Shown: piece by piece, positions 45,447-53,438 of the stretch
How positions within the stretch are numbered: the first letter of the stretch is position 1
Layout of the letters: the number at the start of each line of letters is the position of its first letter
NCBI RefSeq assembly: GCF_000801315.1
Contig: NZ_CP010057.1
Location: forward strand, 62,001-126,000
Length of the DNA stretch: 64,000 nucleotides
Direction: 5' to 3'
From: Hymenobacter sp. DG25B
Lineage (GTDB): Bacteria > Bacteroidota > Bacteroidia > Cytophagales > Hymenobacteraceae
The notes under the pieces: generated by a model
The model's input: the letters and a program-made list of their open reading frames with translations, nothing else
What the model was told of the DNA's origin: nothing
Database searches by the model: none
Program-made: the position numbers and the translations under genes

Positions 45447-48400
45447 ATGCTTGACCGCATCATTCGATTTGCCCTGCAAAACCGCCTGCTCATGCTGGCC
45501 TTTGCTGTTGGCCTGCTCATTGCCGGCACCTACACGGCGCGCCAGCTGCCCGTGGACGTGCTGCCCGACCTCGACCGCCCCCGCGTAACCGTGTTCCTGG
45601 AAGCGGCCGGCATGGCCCCCGAGGAAGTGGAGGCCCTGGTAACGCTGCCTGTGGAAACGGCCCTGAACGGGGCCACCGGCGTGGCGGCTGTGCGCTCCAA
45701 CTCGGCCATCGGCCTGGGCATGGTGTTCGTGGAGTTCGACTACGGTACCGACATTTTCACCGCCCGCCAGATTGTGGCCGAGAAGCTGCAAACCTTGAGC
45801 GGGCAGCTGCCCACTGGCATTACGCCGGTGCTGGGGCCGATTTCCTCGGTGATGGGCCAGATTATGCTCGTGGGCCTCTCGGGGGCCAGCAGACCAATGC
45901 GGCCGACCTGCGCACGCTGGCCAACTACACGGTACGCCAGCGCCTGCTCTCCATTCCCGGCGTAGCCCAGGTCATTCCCATCGGCGGCGACAACCTGCAG
46001 TACCAGGTGCTGCTGGACATGCCCCGGCTGAACGCCACGGGCCTGACCGTGACCCAGGTGGAGGAAGCCCTGCGCCGCTCCAACCTCAACACCACCGGCA
46101 ACTTCTTCGACCGCAACGGCTCGGAGGTGCTCATTCGCAATCTGGGCCGCCTGCGCTCGGTGGCCGATATCGAGAACATCATCGTGGGCTACCGGCAGGG
46201 CTCGCCCATCAGCGTGAAGCAGGTGGCCACCGTGGCCTTCGGGGCGCGCTTCAAGCGTGGCGACGGCAGCGTGAACGGCAAGCCCGCCGTCATTCTGAGC
46301 ATCGAAAAGCAGCCGGGCACGGCCACCGTGGGCCTGACCCAGGCCGTGGAAAAGGCGCTGGTCGAGTTGAAGCCCTCGCTGCCGAGGGACGTGCAAGTGA
46401 ATACCCGCCTGTTCAAGCAGGCTGATTTTATCGAGTCGTCGATTACCAACGTCGAGGAGGCCCTGCGCGACGGGGCCATTCTGGTGGTCATCGTGCTGTT
46501 CGCCTTCCTGCTGAACGTGCGCACCACTTTCATTTCGCTGGTAGCCATCCCCTTGTCGCTGCTGGTCACGGCGCTGGTGTTCCGGGTGGCGGGCATCAGC
46601 ATCAACACCATGACGCTGGGCGGCCTGGCCATCGCCATCGGCGAACTGGTGGATGATGCCATCGTGGACGTGGAAAACGTGTTTCGACGACTACGTGAAA
46701 ACCAGCATCTGCCGCAGCCCAAACCGGCTTTGCAGGTGATTTACGCGGCCTCCTCGGAGGTGCGCAACTCCATCGTGTATGCCACCATCATCGTGGTGCT
46801 GGTGTTCCTGCCGCTGTTCGCGCTCGAAGGCATGGAGGGGCGCATTTTCGCCCCGCTGGGCATCGCCTACATTACCAGCATCGTGGCCTCGCTGTTCGTG
46901 TCGCTCACCATCACGCCGGTGCTCTGCTACTACCTGCTGCCCAAGATGAAGCAGATTCGGGCGGCCGAGCAGGAGGGAGGCCTGGTGCGCTGGCTCAAGC
47001 GTAAGGACACCGGCCTGCTGGGCTGGGGCCTGGCCCACCCGAAAATGGTGCTTACGGTCACCGGGCTGCTGTTCGCGCTGGCGGCCTCGCTGGTGCCTTT
47101 CTTCGGCACTGAGTTCCTGCCGCCCTTTAACGAGGGCTCGCTCACGGTCAATTTCTCGGCCCCGGCCGGCACCTCGCTCACCGAGTCCAACAAGCTGGGC
47201 ACGCTGGGGGAGGAGCAGATTCTGCAGCTGCCGGAAGTGGCCTACACCGCCCGCCGCACCGGCCGCGCCGAGCTGGACGAGCACGCCGAGTCGGTCAATA
47301 ACTCGGAAATCGAGGTGGCCTTCAAAACCGAGCAGGAGCTGGAACGAGAGGGGAAAAAGATGCGTAGCCGGGAGGAAATCCTGGCCGACCTGCGCCAGCG
47401 CCTGGGCTTGATTACGGGCGTGAACGTCAACATCGGCCAGCCCATCAGCCACCGCCTCGACCACCTGCTGAGCGGGGTGCGGGCGCAGGTCGCCATCAAG
47501 GTATTCGGCAACGACTTGCTGGAGCTGCGCCGCTACGCCAACGAAATCCGCACGGCGGCCGGCGCGGTGCCCGGCGTGGTCGACCTGCAGGTGGAAAAGC
47601 AGGTGCAGATTCCGCAGCTGCTGGTGCGCCCCCGCGACGCCGCTTTGCGCGCCTACGGCCTGGAGCGGGGCCAAGTGGTGGCCACGCTGGAAACCCTGTT
47701 TCAGGGCGACGTTGTATCGCAGATGCTCGACGGCCAGAAGCGCTTTGACCTCATCGTGAAGCTGCCCGAAGCCCAGCGCAACGACATCGCCACCATCGCC
47801 CAGACCCGCATCGAGACGCCCTCGGGGGCGCTGATTCCGGTAAGCCAGGTCGCTGACGTGAGCTACGAGCCCGGCCCGAACACCGTCAACCACGAAAACA
47901 CCCAGCGCCGCATTACCGTCTCGATGAACGTGGCCGGGCGCGACCTGGGCAGCACCGTCAAAGAGGTGCAGGCCCGCATCAGCCAGCATGTGAAGCTGCC
48001 GGCGGGCTACTATCTGACCTACGGCGGGCAGTTCGAAAGCCAGCAGTCGGCCTCGCAGAAGATTCTTTGGCTAAGCCTTTTCTCACTGGCCGGCATCTTT
48101 CTGGTGCTGTTTTCGCACTTCAAGTCGGGGCTGATGGTGGGGCAGATTATGCTCAACATCCCGCTGGCCCTCATCGGCTCGGTGGTGGCCGTGCTGCTCA
48201 CGGGCGGCACGTTCAGCATTGCCTCGCTGGTGGGCTTCATCACGCTCACCGGCATTGCCTCGCGCAACGGCATCATGATGATTTCGCACTACATCCACCT
48301 AGTGCAGCACGAGGGCGAGAAGTTCAGCAAGGAGATGATTATCCGGGGCTCGCTCGAACGCCTGGTGCCCGTGCTGATGACGGCCCTGGTGGCCGCGCTG

Positions 48401-48667
48401 GCCCTGGTGCCACTCACGCTGGCCAAGGACGCGCCGGGCAAGGAAATCCTTTACCCGGTGGCCACCGTCATCCTCGGCGGCCTGCTCAGCTCCACCTTCC
48501 TCGACATCATCGTCACGCCGGTCGTCTTCTGGCTTTTCGGCGAAAAGGCCCTGGCCCAGTACCAGCGCGGCCACCACGAGGTCAGCCTCGATGCTCACCC
48601 GCAGGAGCTGGATGCCCAGCCCCTGACCCCGCCCGCCGACCTGAATCCGGTGCAACCGGCCGTCTAA
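45447..48667 (+). pseudogene. cusA: RND heavy-metal efflux pump (CusA/CzcA) with a single-base frameshift
   Basis: The first frame, from 45447, gives [29 protein letters not shown]; near 45881-45885, a run of five G where six are expected breaks the frame. The second frame goes on with [21 protein letters not shown] and runs to 48667 with IAIGELVDDAIVDVENVFRRL and GTEFLPPFNEGSL. Restored length is 1073 residues, normal for an HME-RND pump. It would export Cu(I)/Ag(I) or divalent ions across the envelope; subclass is uncertain. The defect is in a G run, so an assembly error is likely. Confidence 0.9.
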
Positions 48668-48677
48668 GTTTCTGGTT

Positions 48678-49274
48678 ATGACCCTCGCTCCGCTTCATAT
48701 GCCCGACGATGCCGGCTGTGTGCTTTACATCAAGCACATGGTCTGCGCGCGCGGTATTCGGGTGGTGCGGCGGGAGTTGGAAGGCCTGGGCCTGCGGGTG
48801 CTCGACGTGCGGCTGGGCGCGGCGACGGTAGCGGGCCCGGCCGAGCAGCTGGACTGGGCGCGTATTCGTGAGGCCCTGACTACGGCGGGCTTTGCCCTGT
48901 TAGAAAGCCCCGCGCAGGCACTGGTTGACCAGGTGAAGCTGGCCGTGGCCGGGCTGCTGCGGCGCTCCGGCAACACGCTGCGGCACCGCGAGTTCATTCC
49001 CGCCTTGGCCCGGGAGGTGGGTCTGGACAGCCGCCGCCTGCACGCGGCCTTCGCCCAGTTGCCTGGCCACGAAAGCCTCATCAGCTACATCACCCGCCAG
49101 CGGCTGGCCTACGCGCAGGAATTGCTGCAGACTTCCCGTCTCGACATCGGGCGCATTGCCCGGCAGCTGGGCTACGGCAGTTTGGCGCACTTTTCCGGGC
49201 AGTTCCGACGGTTTGCGCAGTGCTCGCCCTCCGTCTATCGCCAACAGGTAGTTTTGGCACAGAACATTGATTAG
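48678..49274 (+). CDS. Divergent HMA-AraC fusion regulator
   Basis: A 198-residue paralogue of the 33008-33643 regulator. The HMA-like motif is MVCARGIRVVRRELEGLG: the first Cys (residue 23) remains, but the second (residue 26) is Gly. The AraC HTH (IARQLGYGSLAHFSGQFRRF) is intact. It starts 11 bases after cusA and is probably the last gene of that operon. With one Cys it may no longer sense metal in the same way and could modulate or compete with the other regulator (inference). Confidence 0.8.
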   Translation: MTLAPLHMPDDAGCVLYIKHMVCARGIRVVRRELEGLGLRVLDVRLGAATVAGPAEQLDWARIREALTTAGFALLESPAQALVDQVKLAVAGLLRRSGNTLRHREFIPALAREVGLDSRRLHAAFAQLPGHESLISYITRQRLAYAQELLQTSRLDIGRIARQLGYGSLAHFSGQFRRFAQCSPSVYRQQVVLAQNID

Positions 49275-49381
49275 CAATACCATTGCTGGTTGTTGAAGAC
49301 AAATAAGACGAGTTAGAAACTTACCAGGCTTCGCCCCGCGTTTTGCTTCTCTTTAATCTTTCACAGCACCACGTCCTCTTC

Positions 49382-50446
49382 ATGGCCAGAATTACCAGAA
49401 CACTGCAACTACCCATGCCGGCCGATGCAGTAAATCAACAGCGTGCCCAACAGTTCTTTGGGGCATATACTTGTCAAATGATGGTTGGTCCTTTGGACAC
49501 GCCATTTTATCTTGGGACGCCCACGCCTCGGGCTTGCCGGTTTTGTGGCAGAACGGAACCAGAGGTGTCGTTCCGAAAGGATGCGCACGTGATGCCCGAC
49601 TTTATGGGCAACCGCAATATTCTTTCCTACTTCGAGTGCGACACGTGCAACGCGTTGTTTGCGAAGTACGAAGACTCGTTCGCCAACTACCTGGGCGTGG
49701 CCCGAACCTTTAACCAGATTAAAGGCAAGAACAAGAAAGTCCCCAAATTCAAGGACAACAAGACCGGGCTGGAGGTGTCGATGGGCGCGGAAGGTCTGCA
49801 CATCAAGACGATTCAGGGCCAGGACCCGCTCATCATTGATGCGGCTACAAACTCGGCGCAGCTGGTAACTACTCGCCCCAGCTACATTCCGATTCATCTG
49901 GTCAAGCTGTTGCTGAAAATGGCCCTTTGCTTACTTGATGAGCAAGAAGTGGCCGACTATGCGTGGGCCAAACGGTTCGTTACCTCGGAGGAGCATGATG
50001 AAGCGGCCCAGGGCATGGGCTTGTTGAGCGTGATGATGCACTCCATTCCCGGGCCGCCGGTATTTCCGGCACCCTTTGCCCAGCTCTACACCCGTAACGA
50101 GACAGCACCAGCCGACATCCCGGAAAAGGTATTTGTGCTCTACTATGCCAACTACTATTTCCAGTTGGCATTGCCCTTCAGTCGGGTCGATAAGGTTCGA
50201 TTCCTGGCGATTACGCCTCCTTTGAAGACTATTGATATACCCGTCTTCCCACTCTTAATTGGGGAAACGTGGCTGGCAGATTACGGCCCTGCCTCGTTTA
50301 AGCGGGTTGATTTCACTTCCAATCAGAAGCGCGTAGGAGAGGAGCATCGGTTTTCCCTATCCTTCGAGAAAATGGTGGAACTACCGCTCGACCCGGCAGC
50401 GCCAAATGATGCAAGCCTCGGGGCAATTGATGCAAAACCAGCGTAG
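49382..50446 (+). CDS. HNH_5-type putative endonuclease
   Basis: A 354-residue protein with an HNH_5-like domain at residues 51-90: CRFCGRTEP (Cys52, Cys55), a His at 69 (KDAHVMPDF), GNRNILSYFECDTCN (Cys86, Cys89). The rest, with HLVKLLLKMALCLLDEQE and FVLYYANYYFQLALPF, is not recognised. HNH_5 proteins are putative nucleases frequent on mobile elements. Its codon use is more A+T-rich than in adjacent copper genes. It sits alone between the pump operon and the Csp gene. Confidence 0.8.
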   Translation: MARITRTLQLPMPADAVNQQRAQQFFGAYTCQMMVGPLDTPFYLGTPTPRACRFCGRTEPEVSFRKDAHVMPDFMGNRNILSYFECDTCNALFAKYEDSFANYLGVARTFNQIKGKNKKVPKFKDNKTGLEVSMGAEGLHIKTIQGQDPLIIDAATNSAQLVTTRPSYIPIHLVKLLLKMALCLLDEQEVADYAWAKRFVTSEEHDEAAQGMGLLSVMMHSIPGPPVFPAPFAQLYTRNETAPADIPEKVFVLYYANYYFQLALPFSRVDKVRFLAITPPLKTIDIPVFPLLIGETWLADYGPASFKRVDFTSNQKRVGEEHRFSLSFEKMVELPLDPAAPNDASLGAIDAKPA

Positions 50447-50506
50447 GCTTAGGGGGTATAAGGTGGAGTTGTAAAGCATTCCCATCCACTCCTAACCTGC
50501 TGAACC

Positions 50507-50848
50507 ATGCACGCTCAGAACCAATCCCTCCTCGACGCCCTCAACGCCTGCATCGCCGCCTGCGAGCATTGCGCCACCGCCTGCCTGCAGGAAGAAGACG
50601 TCAAAATGATGGCCCGCTGTATTAGCCTCGACCGCGACTGCGCCGATGTCTGCGCCCTGACGGCCCGCCTGATTGCCCGTGGCTCGGAGCACGGCCAACA
50701 TTTACTGCGCGAGTGCGCCGAAGTGTGCAAAGCCTGCGGCGACGAGTGCGAAAAGCACGGAGCCCACATGCAGCACTGCAAGGAGTGCGCCGAGGCCTGC
50801 CGTCGCTGCGAGGCAGCCTGCCGTGCCGGGATGAAAGTAGCCGCCTAA
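50507..50848 (+). CDS. Csp-like four-helix copper-storage protein (DUF326)
   Basis: A 113-residue Cys-rich helical protein with about sixteen Cys, many in CxxC or CxxxC steps (CIAACEHCATAC, CADVCAL, CAEVCKACGDEC, CKECAEACRRCEAAC). This is the Csp/DUF326 family that stores many Cu(I) ions inside a four-helix bundle. No signal peptide is present, so it would be cytosolic (Csp3-like). It precedes the HMA chaperone gene by 143 bases. Confidence 0.9.
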   Translation: MHAQNQSLLDALNACIAACEHCATACLQEEDVKMMARCISLDRDCADVCALTARLIARGSEHGQHLLRECAEVCKACGDECEKHGAHMQHCKECAEACRRCEAACRAGMKVAA

Positions 50849-50879
50849 GCCGGCTTTGCTGCTGACGGCCGGGTGACGG

Positions 50880-50894
50880 GAAATCATGCAAGTC
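50880..50894 (+). promoter_or_regulatory. Copper-island motif, copy D (chaperone gene)
   Basis: GAAATCATGCAAGTC, one base different from copy A, 97 bases upstream of the HMA chaperone start. CAGCTTTG, a -7-like element, follows after exactly 40 bases, as TTCCTTTG does for copy B. Confidence 0.55.
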
Positions 50895-50991
50895 CCCTGC
50901 GCAATTGTATACCCCTGACGTGCCACTCTGGCCGCAGCTTTGCGTGTTGTATTGGCACGAACCCGGTGTGGGTTCCTTAACTCAACTCGTC

Positions 50992-51201
50992 ATGAAAACC
51001 CTTCAATTCAAAACCAACATCAACTGCGGTGGCTGCATCAAAGCGGTCACGCCCACCCTCAACCAGCAAGCCGGTGCCGGCAACTGGCAGGTCGATACGG
51101 CCAACCCCGATAAAATTCTCACGGTCAGCTCCGACCAGCTCACCCCCGAGCAAGTCATGCAGGCCGTCGAAAATGCCGGCTTCAAGATTCAGGCGGCCTA
51201 A
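50992..51201 (+). CDS. copZ: HMA-type copper chaperone (CopZ-like)
   Basis: A 69-residue protein with one HMA domain: TNINCGGCIKAVTPTLNQQ (Cys12, Cys15) and QVMQAVENAGFKIQ. It would deliver Cu(I) to CopA or to the Csp protein. ATG 50992 gives a bare HMA domain; an upstream in-frame start (50905) would span a promoter-like region. It is followed by a strong terminator. Confidence 0.85.
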   Translation: MKTLQFKTNINCGGCIKAVTPTLNQQAGAGNWQVDTANPDKILTVSSDQLTPEQVMQAVENAGFKIQAA

Positions 51202-51221
51202 TCCTTGGCTGCTCATCCCTA

Positions 51222-51247
51222 AACGCCCGGCTGAGCCGGGCGTTTTT
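51222..51247 (+). terminator. Rho-independent terminator after the HMA chaperone gene
   Basis: AACGCCCGGC, a TGA loop, GCCGGGCGTT and a T run, 20 bases after the stop. Strong stem of ten pairs. Confidence 0.85.
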
Positions 51248-51487
51248 GGTTTTTTGGGGGTTCTTCCCGCTGAATTCCATCGTTTTCGCATCCCGCACAG
51301 CCGGGTCGGCGAACATGACAAAGCTCACGCATTAGGCCCGCGCTTGTCATAGCCCCCCAGCCAGCCCCGGCGGACCTTTGACACGGCTGGTGCCGCGTTG
51401 GCACCTCGCATCCACTCCTCGTGAGCGAGTTGCTCGTGGTCCGGCCAGTTACCCACACGTTCCCCAATAACAACCATTTTCCCTCCC

Positions 51488-51844
51488 ATGAAAAAGCTCC
51501 CCTATCTTCTCGCCGCCCTTCTGTTCGCCGGCCTGACCAATGTTACCCTCGCCCAGACGGCCCCGAAAACGGCCCACGCGCATTCCGCTACCAAAGCCTC
51601 GCATCAGGACTGTTGTATGATGAAGGACGGCAAGATGATGATGATGAAAGGCGGCAAGATGATGCCGATGACCGCCGATATGACCATGGCCGATGGCACC
51701 GTGTGCACGACCGATGGCACCTGCAAAATGAAGGACGGCACCACCATGAAAATGCAGGACGGCCAATGCATGATGATGAACGGCAAGATGAAAATGCCCG
51801 CCGGCGCGAAAGGCCACCACAAGATGGAGGGCATGAAAATGTAG
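51488..51844 (+). CDS. Met-rich secreted protein (DUF6799-like)
   Basis: A 118-residue protein with a signal peptide (LLFAGLTNVTLAQ) and several repeats of the type DGKMMMMK, GGKMMPMTADMT, DGTVCTTDGTCKMKDGT and DGQCMMMNGK. Repeats with Met, Cys and DG turns resemble the DUF6799 family. The Met clusters suggest Cu(I)/Ag(I) binding in the periplasm. It is flanked by terminators, so it is a single-gene unit; ATGACAAAGC and GCTTGTCAT (51313-51352) form an inverted repeat upstream. Confidence 0.8.
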   Translation: MKKLPYLLAALLFAGLTNVTLAQTAPKTAHAHSATKASHQDCCMMKDGKMMMMKGGKMMPMTADMTMADGTVCTTDGTCKMKDGTTMKMQDGQCMMMNGKMKMPAGAKGHHKMEGMKM

Positions 51845-51909
51845 TTGGCCGGGACTGGTTCCGGGCCTCGTCGCTGTCAGCGGCGGGCGCGGAAACACTT
51901 CCTGTTTAG

Positions 51910-51944
51910 CGGACTTGCGGCTGACCGCGAGTCCGTTTTTTTTT
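51910..51944 (+). terminator. Rho-independent terminator after the Met-rich gene
   Basis: CGGACTTGCGG, a CTGA loop, CCGCGAGTCCG (one T-G pair) and nine T, 66 bases after the stop. The 51845-52297 gap holds this, copper motif copy E and no gene. Confidence 0.85.
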
Positions 51945-52057
51945 GCCTGAACGGAGCTTATTCCTTTTTAAGCATTCCATTGAAACGGCCCCCTCTGGCC
52001 ATTGCTCCCGGGCAGCTTTGCTTTCGAGCCCATTCGCCGCGCAAGCCGGCAACGGCT

Positions 52058-52072
52058 GAAATTATGCAACTC
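52058..52072 (+). promoter_or_regulatory. Copper-island motif, copy E (DUF2231-oxidase operon)
   Basis: GAAATTATGCAACTC, 226 bases upstream of the DUF2231 gene start. A -7-like AACATTTG lies at 52091-52098, a different spacing from copies B and D. Confidence 0.5.
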
Positions 52073-52297
52073 CCCACCCCAATCGCTGCAAACATTTGGG
52101 GAAGGAGCTCACGTAAAGGAAACAGGGCTGGCTAATGCTAAGGCCCGGCAGGGGAGGGGGTTTGGTTGGCAATGGCAGCGGTTGTGGCTGGCATCCGGCT
52201 CGTTCGGCGACCAAGCCTAACCGCTCATTGCCGGGTCCCTGCTACCGCCGGGGAAACTTCTCCCGAATTCCAGCCTGCCTTGCTTTCGACGCCGCCT

Positions 52298-53434
52298 ATG
52301 TTCTCAGATTTTCCCAACCTGCACCCCCTGGTGGTGCATTTTCCCATCGTCCTCATTCTACTCGCCGCCGCCCTCCAGGCGGTGCTGGTGTTCAAGGATT
52401 GGCCCCCGGTGCGCTGGATTACCCTGGTGGTCATGGCCGGTGGCTTTGCCGGCGCGCTGGCGGCGAGCACCGTGTTTCACGCCGAGCCGATGGGCCTGGG
52501 GGCCCGAGCGGCGGCCGTGTTCGCGTCCCACGAAAAGTACGCGAGCTATACCTTGTGGCTCTCGGGCATCACGCTGCTGCTGCGCGGCGTCGGCGACTTC
52601 TTTAAAATCCAGCGCCGGGCCTATGAAATCCTGGTGCTCGTGTTTGCCCTGGCGGCGGCTGGCGTGCTGTCGGTAGCCGGCCACCGGGGAGCGCAGCTGG
52701 TCTATGTCGAAGGAGTGGGCCCGCAGGGGCACCTGCTCGACAAAAACCATGGCCACCACCACGACGAAGCAGGCACCGCCGCAATGCCCGGCATGGAATC
52801 GGAAACCGGAGGCCACCACGACAACGAGCAAGCGGATAACCACCCCGAAAACACCACGTCAGGGCAGCAGTCCCCGGCTGAAAAGCCCCACTCAGCCGAT
52901 ATGCCAGGCATGGATATGAGGAGCCAGGCCTCCCCGCAGGAAGGTTCCGCTAACGCCTCTTCCGGCAAGATGGATGCAATGGACATGAACGGCCCGAAGC
53001 CAGCCAGCCCGGCGCGATTGGCTGCCAAATCGGGGGGAATGGCCGATATGCCCGGCATGAAAATGCCCGCCGCTAAACCATCACAAAAGATGCCTCCGGG
53101 CATGAAAATGAGCCGTTCGGCCAATATGAGCCAGCGGGAGGAGATGCCCGCCATGGCCAATATGCCCGGAATGAAGAGCCAACCGGCGGGGGCGAAAAAG
53201 CCCGGCAAGACGCAAGCGGGGATGGAAGGAATGGCGGATATGCCGGGTATGAAAATGCCCGCGGCGCAGCCTGCGCCGACCACGGGCAACATGGCCGATA
53301 TGCCCGGCATGGAAAAGGGCCAGGCCAGGCCCGCGACGGGTTCGATGCCCAGCATGACGATGCCCAACCCCCTGGACAAGTTCCGCTTCAAGGATAACAA
53401 CCCGGCCCGGAACCAACCGACGCCCAAGCAATAG
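52298..53434 (+). CDS. DUF2231 membrane protein with Met-rich MPGM repeats
   Basis: A 378-residue protein. Four transmembrane helices form an N-terminal DUF2231-like domain (NLHPLVVHFPIVLILLAAAL and GVLSVAGHRGAQLVYVEG). The C-terminal half is a hydrophilic tail with at least six MPGM motifs plus variants such as PPGMKM and MPSMTM. MPGM/MxGM clusters are Cu(I)-binding in copper-resistance proteins. ATG 52298 was chosen because the longer frame (52166) lacks conservation. It is followed after 4 bases by the oxidase gene, so they are co-transcribed. Confidence 0.8.
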   Translation: MFSDFPNLHPLVVHFPIVLILLAAALQAVLVFKDWPPVRWITLVVMAGGFAGALAASTVFHAEPMGLGARAAAVFASHEKYASYTLWLSGITLLLRGVGDFFKIQRRAYEILVLVFALAAAGVLSVAGHRGAQLVYVEGVGPQGHLLDKNHGHHHDEAGTAAMPGMESETGGHHDNEQADNHPENTTSGQQSPAEKPHSADMPGMDMRSQASPQEGSANASSGKMDAMDMNGPKPASPARLAAKSGGMADMPGMKMPAAKPSQKMPPGMKMSRSANMSQREEMPAMANMPGMKSQPAGAKKPGKTQAGMEGMADMPGMKMPAAQPAPTTGNMADMPGMEKGQARPATGSMPSMTMPNPLDKFRFKDNNPARNQPTPKQ

Positions 53435-53438
53435 CGCC

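Noticed and set aside
45870..45970. Programmed frameshift in the RND pump
   Set aside because: No slippery heptamer with a downstream structure was seen, and similar one-base losses occur in six unrelated genes.
46691..47989. 432-residue open frame antisense to the RND pump
   Set aside because: Same reason: composition of a shadow frame and strong RND signatures on the plus strand.
52740..53400. Met-rich tail as a DNA repeat array
   Set aside because: Repetition is at protein level (MPGM) with varied codons and spacing, so it is not a nucleotide repeat.
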